From Galeruca laticollis (taxonomy: Eukaryota > Arthropoda > Insecta > Coleoptera > Chrysomelidae): a DNA stretch of 64,000 bases. The stretch covers positions 54,781,451 through 54,845,450 of the forward strand of contig OY998178.1 of the NCBI GenBank assembly GCA_963921935.1, written 5' to 3'. The notes under the pieces are model-generated. The model made no database searches and had not been told where the DNA came from. It worked only from the letters and a program-made list of their open reading frames with translations. The position numbers and the translations under genes are program-made. Position 1 is the first letter of the stretch, and every line of letters starts with the position of its first letter. Below, one piece after another: positions 33,732 through 45,385 of the stretch.

Positions 33732-35216
33732 CTACATGGAGAATTTCAAAATTTGGGTCGAAAATGTGTTGGATAAATTGTAATCAGTTTTAAAGGAAAT
33801 ATTCATGTATAAAGTTTCTAAAAATGATTTAATTTCTAAGAATGGTGTTCCAAAGTATGTTAAGCTTTTAAATTGTTTATTATTATTTTTATCAGAAGGG
33901 AATACTTGTTCTAAAGTATGTTTTATTCTCTTTTTATTTATGATATTGTCAATTAAATTTGGATCGTAATTATTATTAACTGCTATTTGTTTTATGATGT
34001 TCAATTCTTTGTTATAATTATTAATATTTAATGAGACTGTTAAGAGTTTGTGTATCATACTATTGAAAGCTGCTAGTTTATGACTGAATGGGTGAACCGA
34101 ACTATATGTGAATTGTAATATCTGTATGTGATGGTTTATGAAATATAGAAAAATCATGTTTATTATTTATATTTGAAATTGTAAGGTCTAAAAAGTTTAT
34201 AGACTTATTTTGTTCAAGCTCTACGGTAAATTTGATATTATTGCGAGTTAAGTTTAAGTATGTAATGAAGCTATCTAATTGTCTATTTGTACCAATGCAG
34301 CTAGCTAAAATGTCGTCCACATATCGGTGCCAGTACATCAATCTTTCACTAAGGGGGTGTTCATGAATTGATTGTTCTGTATTATCCATGAATATTTCTG
34401 CTAGTGGGGGGCTGAGGGGGTTACTCATAATCAAACCGTCGTTACTGCTATAAACCTCTCCATTGAAATGAAAATAATTTAACACACTTTTAATAAAGTA
34501 ATGATATCAGAGTGAATTATAGGATGAACATTATTGTATGTCAGGAATTTATCAACAAGAGTTATAGTTTCTTTAGGAGGTATACTAGGAAATAGATTTG
34601 TTTCATCGAACGATATGAATCTAGAATTATAGGGTAGTATTATATCTTGAATACTATTAATTAGTTTCGTTGAATTTTTTACTGAAAATCGAGGTTTGAA
34701 TGAACAATATGAAAATCTTTGGAATTTTGAATGAAGGTGCTGTGAAATAAGAAACAACTGGTCTCATTGAGTACCCCTCTCTATGGAGTTTAATTAATAA
34801 ATAAAGTTTAGGGTGTTGCGGATTGGGTAAAAATAATTTATTTTTTTCTTTATCGGTAATTATTGATTTAGCGTTACCTACTCTTAATTTTATTTCTTAC
34901 TGAGATTTATTAGTTGGATCTTTTTTCAGGGTCTTGAAATTGCTTCCCTGAATAAAATTGTCGGTTTTTAATATATAATCTCCTTTAGGTAATGCTGTTA
35001 CCGTATTTCCTTTATCTGTTTTGTGAAAATAAGACTTTTTCACTTTGATTTTTGTTGAATTGATTTGGCGACTGATAATTCAAAGTTGGGTTTATTAAAC
35101 TCGACAAATTCTTTTTCAATAATTTCTGAAGCTATATGTTTTAGATTAGAATTATTTGGAATATTATACAAATTAATTTCTGTTTCTATACCTAGTTTTT
35201 TGAAGTTATCAAATAA
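33732..35216 (-). pseudogene. PLE reverse transcriptase, minus copy, GIY-YIG deleted
   Basis: Reading on the minus strand: SFKPRFSVKNSTKLINSIQD and DETNLFPSIP (34757-34479), FNGEVYSSNDGLIMSNPLSP with LAEIFMDN, then YWHRYVDDILAS (the catalytic YVDD, near 34320) and INFLDLTI. A C-terminal region (34157-33732) follows and jumps directly to the last few residues of the element. The endonuclease domain that the plus copy keeps (36575-36790) is missing here. Frameshifts separate the parts. Confidence 0.75.
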
Positions 35217-36790
35217 ACATTTGTCGAGTTTAACAAACCCAACTTTGAATTATCAGTCGCCAAATCAATTCAACAAAAATCAAAGTCAAATAGTCTTATT
35301 TTCTTAGAAGCAGATGAAGGAAATACGGTAATAGCATTACCTAAAGAAGATTATATATTAAAAACCAACAATTTTATTCAGGCAATCAATTTTGAGACCC
35401 TTAAAAGAGGCCCAACTAATAAATTTCAGAAAGAAATAAAATAAGCAGTAGATAACGCTAGATCAATAATTACCGATAAAGAAAAAAATAAATTATTTTT
35501 ACCCAATCCGCAACATCCTGAACTTTATTCATAAATTAAACTCCATAGAGAGGGGTACCCAATCAGACCAGTTGTTTCTTATTTCACAGCACCTTCATTC
35601 AAAATTTCAAAGATTCTCATAGATGTCATTTCTAAATATTGTTCATTCAAACCACGATTTTCAGTTGAAAACTCGACGGAATTATTTAATAATATTCAAG
35701 ATATAATAATACCCGATAATTCTAAATTCATATCGTTAGATGGAACAAATCTATTCCCTAGTATACCTAGTATAATGTTAATCCTATAATTCACTCTGAT
35801 ATCATTACTTTATTAAAAGTGTGTTTGAATCAAAATTATTTTTATTTCAATGGAGAGGTTTATAGCAGTAAAGACGGTTTGATTATAGGTAACCCCCTCA
35901 GCCCCCTACTAGCAGAAATTTTCATGGATAATGTAGAAAAAATATTTCATGAACCCCCCCTTAGTAAAAAAATGTATGTACTGGCACCGATATGTGGACG
36001 ACATTTTAGCTAGCTTCATCGGTACAAATAGACAATTAGAGAGCTTCATTACTTACATAAACTCAATTCACAATAATATCAAATTAACCGTAGAGCTTGA
36101 ACAAAATAAGTCTATAAACTTTTTAGACCTTACAATTCCAAATATAAATAATAAACATGATTATTCTATATTTTATAAACCATCACATACAGATATTACA
36201 ATTCATAATAGTTCGTCCAGCGATTCAGTCATAAAATAGCAGCTTTCAATAGTATTATTAACAGTCCCATTAAATATTAATAATTATAACAAATAATTAA
36301 ATATCATAAAGCAAATAGCAGTTAATAATAATTACGATCCAAATTTAATTGACAATATCATAAATAAAAAGATAAAAAACAGACTTTAGAACAAGTATTC
36401 CCTTCTAATAACAATAATAATAAACACTTTAGAAGCTTAACATACTTTGGAACACCATCCTCAAAAATTAAGTCATTTTTAGAAACTTTAGACATGAATA
36501 TTTCCTTTGAAACTGATTAAAATTTATCCAAACTCATTAAAAATAATAAATCTGAATTTCCAAAATTAAACAAAAAGGAGTTTATGAATTAAAATGTGTT
36601 CATGACAACTGTGATAAAATTTATATCGGTAGAACTTTTAGAAATTTTAAAACTAGAATTTCGGAACACAAACGTAGCTATGACAACAAAAAATTAGATT
36701 CTAACTATTCAAATCATTTATTAGAAAACCAACACATTTTCGACCCAAAATTTTGAAATTCTCCATGTAGTCGGTAAATCATTTAGTTTA
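35216..36790 (+). pseudogene. PLE reverse transcriptase and GIY-YIG endonuclease, plus copy
   Basis: The same protein order is readable on the plus strand: EGNTVIALPKE near 35310, the FNGEVYSSKDGLIIGNPLSP box (35835-35905), MYWHRYVDDILASFIG (35977-36020) and INFLDLTIPN near 36110. The GIY-YIG domain follows at 36575-36790, with GVYELKCVHDNCDKIYIGRT, RISEHKRSYD and NHLLENQH; it has the Cys pair between GVY and YIG. Stops and frame changes are frequent (for example at 35443, 35780 and 36237), so it is inactive. Confidence 0.75.
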
Positions 36791-37191
36791 TATTTATTAG
36801 AGGCCCTTGAGATTAACCAAAATAAATATTCAGGTAATCTTCTTAACGACCAAATAGATATCTGTCCTTTATTAAACCTTTTAACCTAGAAGATAGCTTA
36901 GGAATGTTTGTAGTGAATGAATTTCCAGGTAATTTCTTACAGTACCTTTGTTAACATCAGTAAATAGAATTCTGTAGTTATGCACTGTATATATTATAAC
37001 ATTTCTACATAATATCGTTTTGACAAAGCTACTGTTTTAGTAAAACGCGTCTACAAGTTTAAATTGAACAACAGTTCAATTAAATGAAGTTTTAAACGAA
37101 TTATATTGTTTTATTCCATCGTTCGATTATTAATATAGTTGAATACGTCTACTACAGTCGACAAAGTTCAATTTATTAATAATCAAAAACA

Positions 37192-37281
37192 GCGTCGCTT
37201 AAAGAAATTCACAACAGCTACAAGGAACTGCCACTTAGAGTCGAATTGTGTGCTGAAAGGGATGGCGAATTAATAGAATAG
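37192..37281 (+). pseudogene. Tc1-like transposase relic, last part
   Basis: Immediately after the BEL LTR the frame reads ASLKEIHNSYKELPLRVELC and AERDGELIE, then a TAG. 'R-ELC-E--G' is a common ending of Tc1-like transposases, and it joins in frame with the piece ending at 20988. The overall similarity is weak. Confidence 0.45.
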
Positions 37282-39451
37282 TTTCAAACATTATAGTTTC
37301 TAGTCTACTTCTTTTTTTAATGATGTGATTGAGAAAATCTATAAATTTGTAATTCTAAATAGAGGTTTGACCGTTTCGTAATTCTAATTTGTTAATTTGG
37401 AATTAAGCAAAAATTTTTATTCCTTCAGCATTTATTTTGTAAAATCAAAAATAATATTTGTCTTCGTCTTGTAAACTAAATCCGCGTGTATTATTTATTC
37501 GTGAATAAATTTTTCTCCCAAATCAGCATTAAATTATATTATTTGTATTATTCTTGTTTTATGTAGGGAGGAACAGAGAGAGTGTTTCCATCAGGATATT
37601 AAATAAATGAATCAAGAAATTATCAAGGAAAATAATCTACCACATCGATGTTGGCGAACTACTGCCGGTTTTTTCAACGTGACGAGCCACATATCCACCA
37701 TAAAAGACAATTTAACACACGAGCTTCAGAATATGAAGAATGAATGAATAGGAAATGAAAACCGTGCCTAATAGATCCTATTTTGAGCGGCTGAATGCTT
37801 TATTGCTCTTGCTTTGAGTGGTTGGATATTGAATTGATGTTGTCTTTGGGTCGGTAGACTTGAGATGCTGCGCCTGTTGTTAGTGCGCTTGGGATTCGAA
37901 TCACCTCATTGAAATTTCAGTTTTCAAGCTTTATATTCGTATTAATTGGCCCGACAACCCTCTGAGTATAAATTTCCAGGAACTACCCATTAAAAAAATG
38001 TCTGCCACAAAAAGCTCAATGCAAATGGTCAGTACATTAATAGCACATATCTTCAAATTAGGCCAACTTGGATAAAAACTACCATAGAAACTTTTCGCTG
38101 AATATAACTGAATCTATCCTCAATAGTAGTGTTATTTTTGAGGTACATAATCTCAAATTCTTGTGATGAGTTAATTTCAGAGAAAGACATGGTGGCCTGA
38201 GTAATTGAACAATATATTTTCTCTTCTCACTTCCACTTTAGGTCCAGGAAATTCTATCTGCGCCTGGTGATTTTCTATTTTTCATATATATTTTCAACCC
38301 CCTTTATCTTGGCTGCTTACCTGTTGTAGGTTTATTCCATCATTGTCACTTCCCATATATATACCTCTTGAATACGTCACGTATACGTCTTTATCTATCA
38401 TTTGATTTTCTATGCTATATAAATCTCATTCAAATTTCTTCGTTTATTTTGTAATTTTCCTTTGATTTAGGGGCTCACATCAATCTGTATTTCTCGTATG
38501 TTGCCAATTTCTACCCATATTATTCTTTTTTAATTCTACACAGTGTATATGAGTTTTAGAACACGCCAAATACAGATCTACCCTTATTTTTAATATACCA
38601 TACTGTTTAATCGTTAATACAATTAGTATTTCCTCACCTCTAGTTAGATGCTCAGTCCACATACCAGAAACTTTGTAGTTTTCAATATTCACCAAGTATG
38701 CCGTCGTATAGGGATCAAAGCGTATATTCGGACCATTTTCCTTTGCCTATTCCAGATACCTTAGTTGTGTGTATGATACATACAGGTGGCTAGATTCACA
38801 GCCATTTCAAGTTAACTTTGAAAGCATTCATATGTTTCCCGTCGTATTTTGTCAATATATAGACGCTTTATCACATCACGATGACGAACAGCAAACTAAC
38901 CGTGCCATCGACAATGTGAATTTTTTTGTGTCGAATGAATAGCACGATGTCTGATCGAAATTGTCAATCACTTCCAATATATCCTTTTTTTAAATAAAAA
39001 ATTTGTATTAAAATCAGAAGAAGAATTTTGTTTTAGACTTATTACTTTATAAAAAGTGTAATTCAATATTTTATTCAATGCAAAATTGTCAAATTGGGAA
39101 ATATGTTGTTAACTTGTTCACGTATATGCTCACAATGGGAAAACTAGAATATTATATATAAATGATGTTTTCAGAAAAAATATTTTTAATAATTTAATGT
39201 ATACAGTATTCATTAAGAATGCCCAATCTCTGAAGTTTATATTCTAGGACCCAAAATATAATGATTTAACCAAACATGCAAACAAATATTGCTAGTTTCC
39301 GAGATACCAGGTGTTTAAAGTTTAAATATGGATTTTGATTTTCGCAACAACTTTTCATGTCTTTACAATTTCTATTTGAAAATTGGCAATTTAACGTTTT
39401 TTGGCATGAGGATAGCCACTCTACTCTAATTTAGCATTGCTAATAGAAGGC
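37282..39451. other. AT-rich region with no recognised gene
   Basis: About 2.2 kb without tandem repeats, recognisable exons or transposon motifs that I can support. Short ORFs on either strand lack family features. Confidence 0.4.
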
Positions 39452-39886
39452 ACAAACGTTAATTTTAAACCTTTGCTGACGGGCGGGTTTTCGACAGACC
39501 AAATGTGTTCATTGTGCATATTAAAAAACCACTTCGTGTAAATGTTGTTTAATCGGTAAATAATACAATAAAACACAAATCCTCATCTCCTCTCATTCTT
39601 CGAAGAAACCATTCACTGAATTCTACTCTAAGTTCGTAATCAGTATCTAAAAGATCTTGCACATTTTGCAAATGATAAGGGTGGAGCTGCATTTCTTTTA
39701 AACTCTCCTTGTCGACATTCTGGAAATTCCAGATTGCAATTCAACTGTATTGAGGACAGTTACCTCATTTCTAGCATTCCGAGTACTTCTGATTTTTCGA
39801 CGGTTATGAGCCGCAGGTTTAAAACTTCCACATTCTCCTAGTACTAAATGCATGCTAGCATATTCCACAAAACCGTAAAGCACCAT
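39452..39886 (-). pseudogene. Tc1-like transposase relic
   Basis: The N-terminal piece (39886-39698) reads MHLVLGECGSFKPAAHNRRK, an HTH-like start with VLGEC. In shifted frames follow LHPYHLQNVQDLLDTDYELR, FSEWFLRRMRGDEDLCF and FTRSGF. This order (HTH, LHPY, F--W, then the first Asp region) is that of insect Tc3-like transposases. The D of the FSDEA box is in a broken frame. The PLE next to it (from 39912) inserted just upstream of this gene. Confidence 0.6.
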
Positions 39887-40023
39887 ATTAGTTACTAGTA
39901 ATACTGTGTACGAAATTAACTGTCTCGACGCTTACTGGAATCTACTCATATTAGTGTTTTAAACGAAACTCAACGTTTCTGGCTAATTCCACAATATAAT
40001 GAAAAATATTAAAAATTCTAAAA

Positions 40024-40067
40024 AATCGACAATTGTTTCGATAACTGAATATCATCGTCAGAATGAC
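40024..40067 (-). ncRNA. Hammerhead ribozyme-like motif, well-formed core
   Basis: On the minus strand: CTGACGA (fits CUGANGA), an extra T, GATA-TTCAGT-TATC as a four-pair stem II, GAAA, then CAATTGTC giving A-U and C-G pairs of a short stem III and a GUC cleavage site. Stem I is about three pairs (G-U, A-U, U-A). Every core position is present. The partner arm at about 54345 has lost the CTGACGA box. Confidence 0.6.
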
Positions 40068-40319
40068 AGAAGTTACATTTCATTTTATACCTACCTGATG
40101 AATAGTAGTTATTTTTGGCTAAACCAAGAAGTGACCTACCTTGTGATTGACTTAATATGTGGTAACAGAAAAAAGAAGAAAATGTGATATTACAAATATT
40201 GGAGCTTAGATATTATTAGCCCTATTGTGATATTCTGGATATGATTTTTCCAATTAAGATCAGTATAACTGTGCAATGATATAGAAAACCAGGAAAACTA
40301 TATATGCTGATATTTACAA

Positions 40320-40655
40320 TTATCACATTAATAATTTACACCCAAAAATCAAATTTACATTAGAAGTTGAAGAAAATAACCCGATCAATTTTCTTGATTT
40401 AAAAATTCAAAGAGTTAATAATGTACTTGATTATGCAATTCACCGAAAACCAACACACACTGATGTGACAATTCCTTATAGTTACAATCACCTCCTGTCA
40501 CATAAACTAGCGGCATATAATTCAATGATACATAGAGCTTTTTCAGTTCCTATGAACAAATGTAATTTTGATAGAGAGATTAATACAATTAGACAAATAG
40601 CAACATCCAACGGTTATCCATTACATTATATTGTAGTAAATAATATATATACTTG
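40320..40655 (+). pseudogene. PLE reverse transcriptase C-terminal fragment
   Basis: The frame reads IKFTLEVEENNPINFLDLKI, then RKPTHTDVTIPYSYNHLLSH, KLAAYNSMIHRAFSVPM and IRQIATSNGYP. This corresponds to the region after the YVDD box in the PLEs at 33333-37124. The frame is cut at about 40655, where the non-LTR element begins, and the protein resumes at 53584. Confidence 0.7.
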
Positions 40656-41009
40656 AATGTAAACAAGCATACTGTGTGTTCTCTGAAATAATTAGTTGTT
40701 AAAGTGGTAAAAAGTGTAATAAAAAGTTAGAGATTTTGACTGATTAAAGTGTTCAAGATTCTGCATCTAGTGATGTATTTAAATTGTGAGTAGCACATTT
40801 AATTTTGAAGAATTTCGCATAACAATTTAAATTGTAAACTAAATACTTGTCGAAATATCATTAGTGGAATGGTAAAAACTAGATTTACCTGTATGGATAG
40901 AAAGGAACTACTTATGGTACAGTAGAATTTAATCATATCATCGGATAATAATAACGTAATTAATAAAATTGAATTGAAAAATCTTTAAAGTCTTGAAAGA
41001 ATTATTAGA

Positions 41010-41761
41010 ATGAATGAAACGGCAATAAAAAAATTACTGGGTGAAGCAACTAAAAAAATTCTAGATGAATTAAATAACACAAAGAACGAATTAAAAAGAG
41101 TAATTGATTCAACAGAAACAAACTTATTACTGAAAATCGAAGAACAGACCCAAAGACTAAAAAAACTAGAATTAGAAAACGCACTCCTTAAGGAGAGAAT
41201 TGAAGAACTAGATATAAAAAGTAGGGCTAATAACGTAGTTATATTTGGAATAAATAAGTCGAGTCGCGAACTAGATGCCCAACAACTTTGCAGAGAAGTA
41301 AACAAAGTTCTGGACATAGATATTGAAGAACGTGATATAAACAACTTCTTTTCTCTAGGAAGATCTGACTCCGCTGCCATAAAAATCGAATTCGTATCGA
41401 ACTTAAAAAAAAAGCTATTTTGAAAAACGTTAAAACACTAAAAGGATCTGGGATCTCTATCGCAAATGATTTAACCATACACCAAAGGGACACTTACAAA
41501 AATCTTAAACCCTACCTGATCCACTTTCGGAAACAGGGAGAATATTCGAAAGTTTACATTAAAAACAACAAACTAGTGTTAGACAACAATTCTTACGCAT
41601 TAGAAGATTTAGTAGAAGTATCCCTTATAGAAGTAGCTAAACCAAATAGCGCGCCGCCCACTCCCAATTCAACAAGAGCAAGTCAACAGGATGAAGCCGT
41701 GACAGAAAATAAAATTGTAAACAAACCTAAGACGCGCTCTGACTCAGTATCCAATAAATAA
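41010..41761 (+). pseudogene. ORF1 protein of the CR1/Jockey-like element
   Basis: The N-terminal half is a strong coiled coil (residues about 10-75, Glu/Leu/Lys heptads). A SRANNVVIFGINKSSRELDA segment starts an RRM-like domain, followed by KVYIKNNKLVLDNNSYALED near the end. The layout is that of L1/CR1-type ORF1 nucleic-acid-binding proteins that coat the RNA. A frameshift in an A9 run near 41405-41413 separates residues 1-132 from the rest. The C-terminus is Pro/Ser-rich. Confidence 0.7.
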
Positions 41762-41870
41762 ATTAAATTTTAGTTTTTATGTCCTAAACAAATTCAGTTT
41801 AGTCAAATGCATTTTAATTCGAAATAGAAATTGGTTGTCTTTGTTTTTGAATTAGGTTTTGTACCTGGTA

Positions 41871-41872
41871 TG

Positions 41873-41923
<51 letters not shown>

Positions 41924-41962
41924 ATATATATATATATATTTATGTATATATATATATATATT

Positions 41963-42000
<38 letters not shown>
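41871..42000. repeat. (TA)n tract, left of the Ty3-type insertion
   Basis: Alternating TA interrupted by TATGTA and TATCTA. It continues on the other side of the insertion at about 50039-50099. ORFs through it are artefacts. Confidence 0.9.
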
Positions 42001-42008
<8 letters not shown>

Positions 42009-43278
42009 CAAATAATTTCATTCATATTAAAGAAACATTTTTTTTATAATATAAATTAATAAGGGGAGCACCCTGTGTGTCAAAATTCATAAATATTGAA
42101 CTGTGATCTAAAGTTTCACTATATTGAATCATAGAAATTCTATCTGTCAGAATCGAAGAATATTTTATGACAGTTCAGGAATTTGTTGATATTGTTGCGA
42201 ATAAATAGGAAATTTTTTATTTATTAGTTATGTATAATGATCTATAAAAGTAGTAACAATGTTTTGAGTTATTATTTATATTGTACATAGTTATTATTTT
42301 TATTGTTACATATGTACAAATTTTTACGAAAGTCAACCAATGAAATGTCACATTAATTGGTGACATTGAAATGAATTGTATTAGGAGATCCAGCTTAAGA
42401 TTTAAACCAATCTGAGGACAAGAAAACTCTGGTATCTAGGAAGAAAATTATGGTTGCTAAGAGGGAGAGAAATAAATAAATCTGGTGTCGAGGAAAAAAA
42501 AAGATTATTATGAGATTTTGAAGAACAAGTTGAATAATAATTCGAAAATTATACAGCTGAATTAAGAAGCAAAATCAGATATTATAAAGGATGGTTGATA
42601 AAATATATGTGCAGAATTAACTAATTGGTGAATTCCTTTAAAATTTGATGAACAATTTCTTAAAATAAAGATTAAAAGCCGTCTACATGGTAAGATATAG
42701 CAGCTGACGGCACATCAGTAGAAGAAAGAAGTTATTGTGCGGTTTATTTTTTTCTTTCGAAGGTTAGTAGTAATTTTCTATGATTGGTACCAATTATAAT
42801 CGTTATACTTTCAAATAAATTGAAAATTTGAGATGACATTTAAGAAAGTATAACAGGAAAATATCTGAACTCATTTCTAAAGCAAAACAATAATATTATA
42901 AACTTAAAACTCGTGATATTTAATACTTATTGAATTATACCTAGGTTAAGAGTCGTTCCATTTTAATATCATTAAAAATTTCACTTACCATCTGTCAATT
43001 CATCCATTTTTTTCTTTTGCATTATATTTTATGTCTTCAAAGTTATTAAACTGTTTTCCAATTTGAGTTTCATGTTTGTTCTTAAAATAATCTGCGGAAA
43101 ACAAAGGCCTTACTCAGAACCCTGTCTGTTTCCAAATTAATAATTATGATAAAATATTGAGCGCTAGCCGAGGTAAATGAGAGGAAATCCAGAGGAATAA
43201 TATACGAGGTTAAACAAATTATATAATAAAATAAAACTTATTAAATACATTTATTAGACACAGATTAAAATTTTAACA
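42001..43278 (+). repeat. 5' LTR of the Ty3-type element
   Basis: Starts TATTATAGC (the right copy has TGTTATAGC, so the terminal TG has mutated) and ends TTTTAACA. Contains AATAAAG motifs at 42666 and elsewhere. It is about 99 percent identical to the 3' LTR. Confidence 0.9.
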
Positions 43279-43281
43279 TAA

Positions 43282-43302
43282 TTGGCAGGCCCAAACGTGG
43301 TG
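43282..43302 (+). promoter_or_regulatory. Primer-binding site region
   Basis: TTGGCAGGCCCAAACGTGG begins three bases after the LTR end, the usual PBS position with a TGGC start. The matching tRNA was not determined. Confidence 0.55.
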
Positions 43303-43383
43303 CGTTTATTTTAAGAACAATCAGAGGCACAGTAAGAGTTAAAAATACAGTAATTTAAAATAAAGAGAATCACAAAACTAAAA

Positions 43384-45385
43384 ATGGAATCTAAAAAGCT
43401 AAATAATTTAAAAATGCGTGAATTAAAAGAACAGCTTGAAAATAGAAAACTTTCTACGGTAGGTATAAAACTAACCTTACAGGACCGTCTTAGAGAAAGA
43501 AGCCTTGATACAGGAAAATCAAGACCCAGAAATCTATGAGTTTGAAATACACACAGAAGATGAAGAAAAAGCTACAGAAAAACAAGAAGAAAATAAACCA
43601 ATAACTATGGAGGCAATAACACAATTATTGTTAACAATCAGTGCAGAACAAAAACAACAGAGCACAGAACAATTTAATAAAATGGAACAACGGTTAATAA
43701 ACATGAAGACAGAACAGAAGGAAGAATTTACCAAAATAGAAAATCAGAACAAAGATTTAGACAAGAAAATAGAACAGCAAAAGCAAGAATTTAAACAACA
43801 ATTCACAAAAATAGACAACAAAATGGAGAAGATTGAAGAGAAATTGAAATTACAAGAAGAACAGTGGGAAGATATGGAAAAGAAAGTAAATAAACAAATT
43901 CAGGAACAAATCAACAAAATGGAGCAGGCCAAAGAAGAAATTACTGAAACAGCTAAAAGAAGATGGGATGAATTCGCGAGAAGGGTCATAACAAATGAAA
44001 AGAATTTAGAAGAATTGGAAAAGAATATCGAATTAGGATTCAAAGAAAATATGGGAATAACAGAACAGAATCAATTTCAATTAAAAAGGGAACTAGAAAG
44101 AAAAATAAAAGAAAATCAACAAAGAATAAATGAAATTTTTGAGAAAAATATATTCGATCAAAATTGGAACTATCAAGGAAACAATAATCAAGAAAAGAAA
44201 CAATGGGAAGAGAAGATAAAAGAACAAGAATTATATCTACAAGAATTACAAAATAACATGGAAAAGAAAATACAGAAACAAATGGAAGAATTAAAGCAGA
44301 AAGCCTCTCTTTTCAATAATTCTAATTGTATACCTGGTTTAAACCAATTATATTCCATTCTTGGTAATTCTAGTGGTAACACTAATAAATTCTCTGGCTC
44401 AATTAAACAATTACATCCTAAGGTATTTCTGAGAACTCTGAAAAACAGATGTAAACATTTTAATAATTTTGACGATTTAAAGGAGTTTATTCGCAGCAAT
44501 TTAACAGATCAGGCTCTGACTTGGTTTAATGGCTATGAAAATCACATAAACAGTTTTAATGAATTTGAAGCACTTTTTCTCCGAACATATTGGGGAGAAA
44601 GTAATCAATCCTTGTTTCGCGAAAGATTATGCTCTGGTAAGTTTGATCATAACAAAAACTCTAGTATGTATAATTATGCTTTAAGCCTATTTTCGCAAGC
44701 ACAATTTTTAGAGCCACATATAGGAGAAGCAGAGCTTATCATTTTAATATCTAGGCATTTTAAACCTACAATAGCCGAAACTATAGCTATTCAAAATATA
44801 AAATCTTTTGAGCAACTAACCAACTACTTAAATCGTATTGAAAGAAATATTATTAAAACAAATACACCAAACAGAGAAACTCAAAATTTCAATTCATTTA
44901 ATCACCAAAACCAAAATACAAATTACAATAACAATAAATATAATAACAACAATAGAAATAATAGCAATAACTACAATACTAACTACAGACAAAACAATTA
45001 TAATAATAATAACAATAAACACTTCTCTAATTTTCCTACTAACAATAATAGGTACAATAATAATCGTAATTATGATCCAAATTCTAATAATACCTACAAT
45101 CACCGCATTAATCAACAAAATCAGAGATATTATAACTCTAATTCAAATCAAAATGAAAATTGTCATAGAGAAAGAAGACATTCTGATGGAAACATGAGAA
45201 GAAATCAAAACTTTCAAAATCACGAAAACACCAGAAGGGTAAATTACATGCAACGATCACGGAGTCATGACCGCGAGCAAAATCATGAAAATAATGAACA
45301 ACTTGAAAGTTTAGAACGAACTAGATCTTCAGAGTCCATAAATCGTTCATGTGAGTCTCCACAAACCAATCAAAATTTTCAGTAA
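43384..45385 (+). pseudogene. Gag of the Ty3-type element, SAP domain plus coiled coil
   Basis: ATG 43384 opens a SAP-like motif (LKMRELKEQLENRKLSTVGI), a DNA-binding fold found in some insect Ty3-type Gags. A one-base slip near 43500 moves the frame into the long 43505-45385 ORF. That ORF has a very long Glu/Lys/Gln coiled coil (residues 30-275) and a capsid-like retrotrans_gag region (about 300-450, with LTDQALTWF and YAL-LFSQA). A basic, Asn/Arg-rich tail without an obvious CCHC knuckle follows. Only the early frameshift disrupts it. Confidence 0.8.

Larger units (their letters stand above)
33333..37124. mobile_element. Head-to-head pair of Penelope-like elements
   Basis: A minus-strand copy (33333 to about 35216) and a plus-strand copy (about 35216 to 37124) meet head to head. 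The outer ends are inverted copies (AACAATATAATTTG... at 33381 against the AATTATATTGTT end at 37099), and the junction near 35216 is asymmetric. A duplication of about 20 bp of BEL LTR sequence (33313-33332 and 37125-37145) flanks the whole pair, so it integrated as one unit. PLEs are known for tandem and inverted partial arrangements. Confidence 0.8.
20989..37191 (+). mobile_element. BEL/Pao LTR retrotransposon carrying four nested insertions
   Basis: Two LTRs of one family, both starting TGTATATATTACTG and ending AATAATCAAAAACA, bound the unit: 20989-22055 and 30337-37191 (the latter split). Between them, in order, are gag, protease-like, RT, RNase H-like and integrase C-terminal fragments of the BEL/Pao type. 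The nested elements are a piggyBac (23827-26235), an RTE-like element (about 27283-30336), a Tc1/mariner-group element in LTR2 (30808-32894) and a PLE pair in LTR2 (33333-37124). Flanks show no target duplication. The Tc1-like frame appears to continue at 37192. Confidence 0.8.
30337..37191 (+). repeat. 3' LTR of the BEL/Pao element, in three pieces
   Basis: The pieces are 30337-30807, 32895-33332 and 37125-37191. They align in order with 20989-22055; for example AATATCACATTTTATAATGT near 30432, GTCACCTCATCAAGCC near 33149, and the final AATAATCAAAAACA. The first break is a TA duplication around the Tc1/mariner-group element. The second is a roughly 20-bp duplication (33313-33332 and 37125-37145) around the PLE pair. 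Confidence 0.8.

Noticed and set aside
37885..37910. tRNA-like T-arm (GGATTCGAATC)
   Set aside because: No matching acceptor, D-arm or anticodon arm could be laid out on either strand.
44838..45197. Isoleucine/threonine-rich ORF resembling a membrane protein
   Set aside because: It is a shadow frame of the Asn-rich end of the Ty3-type gag.
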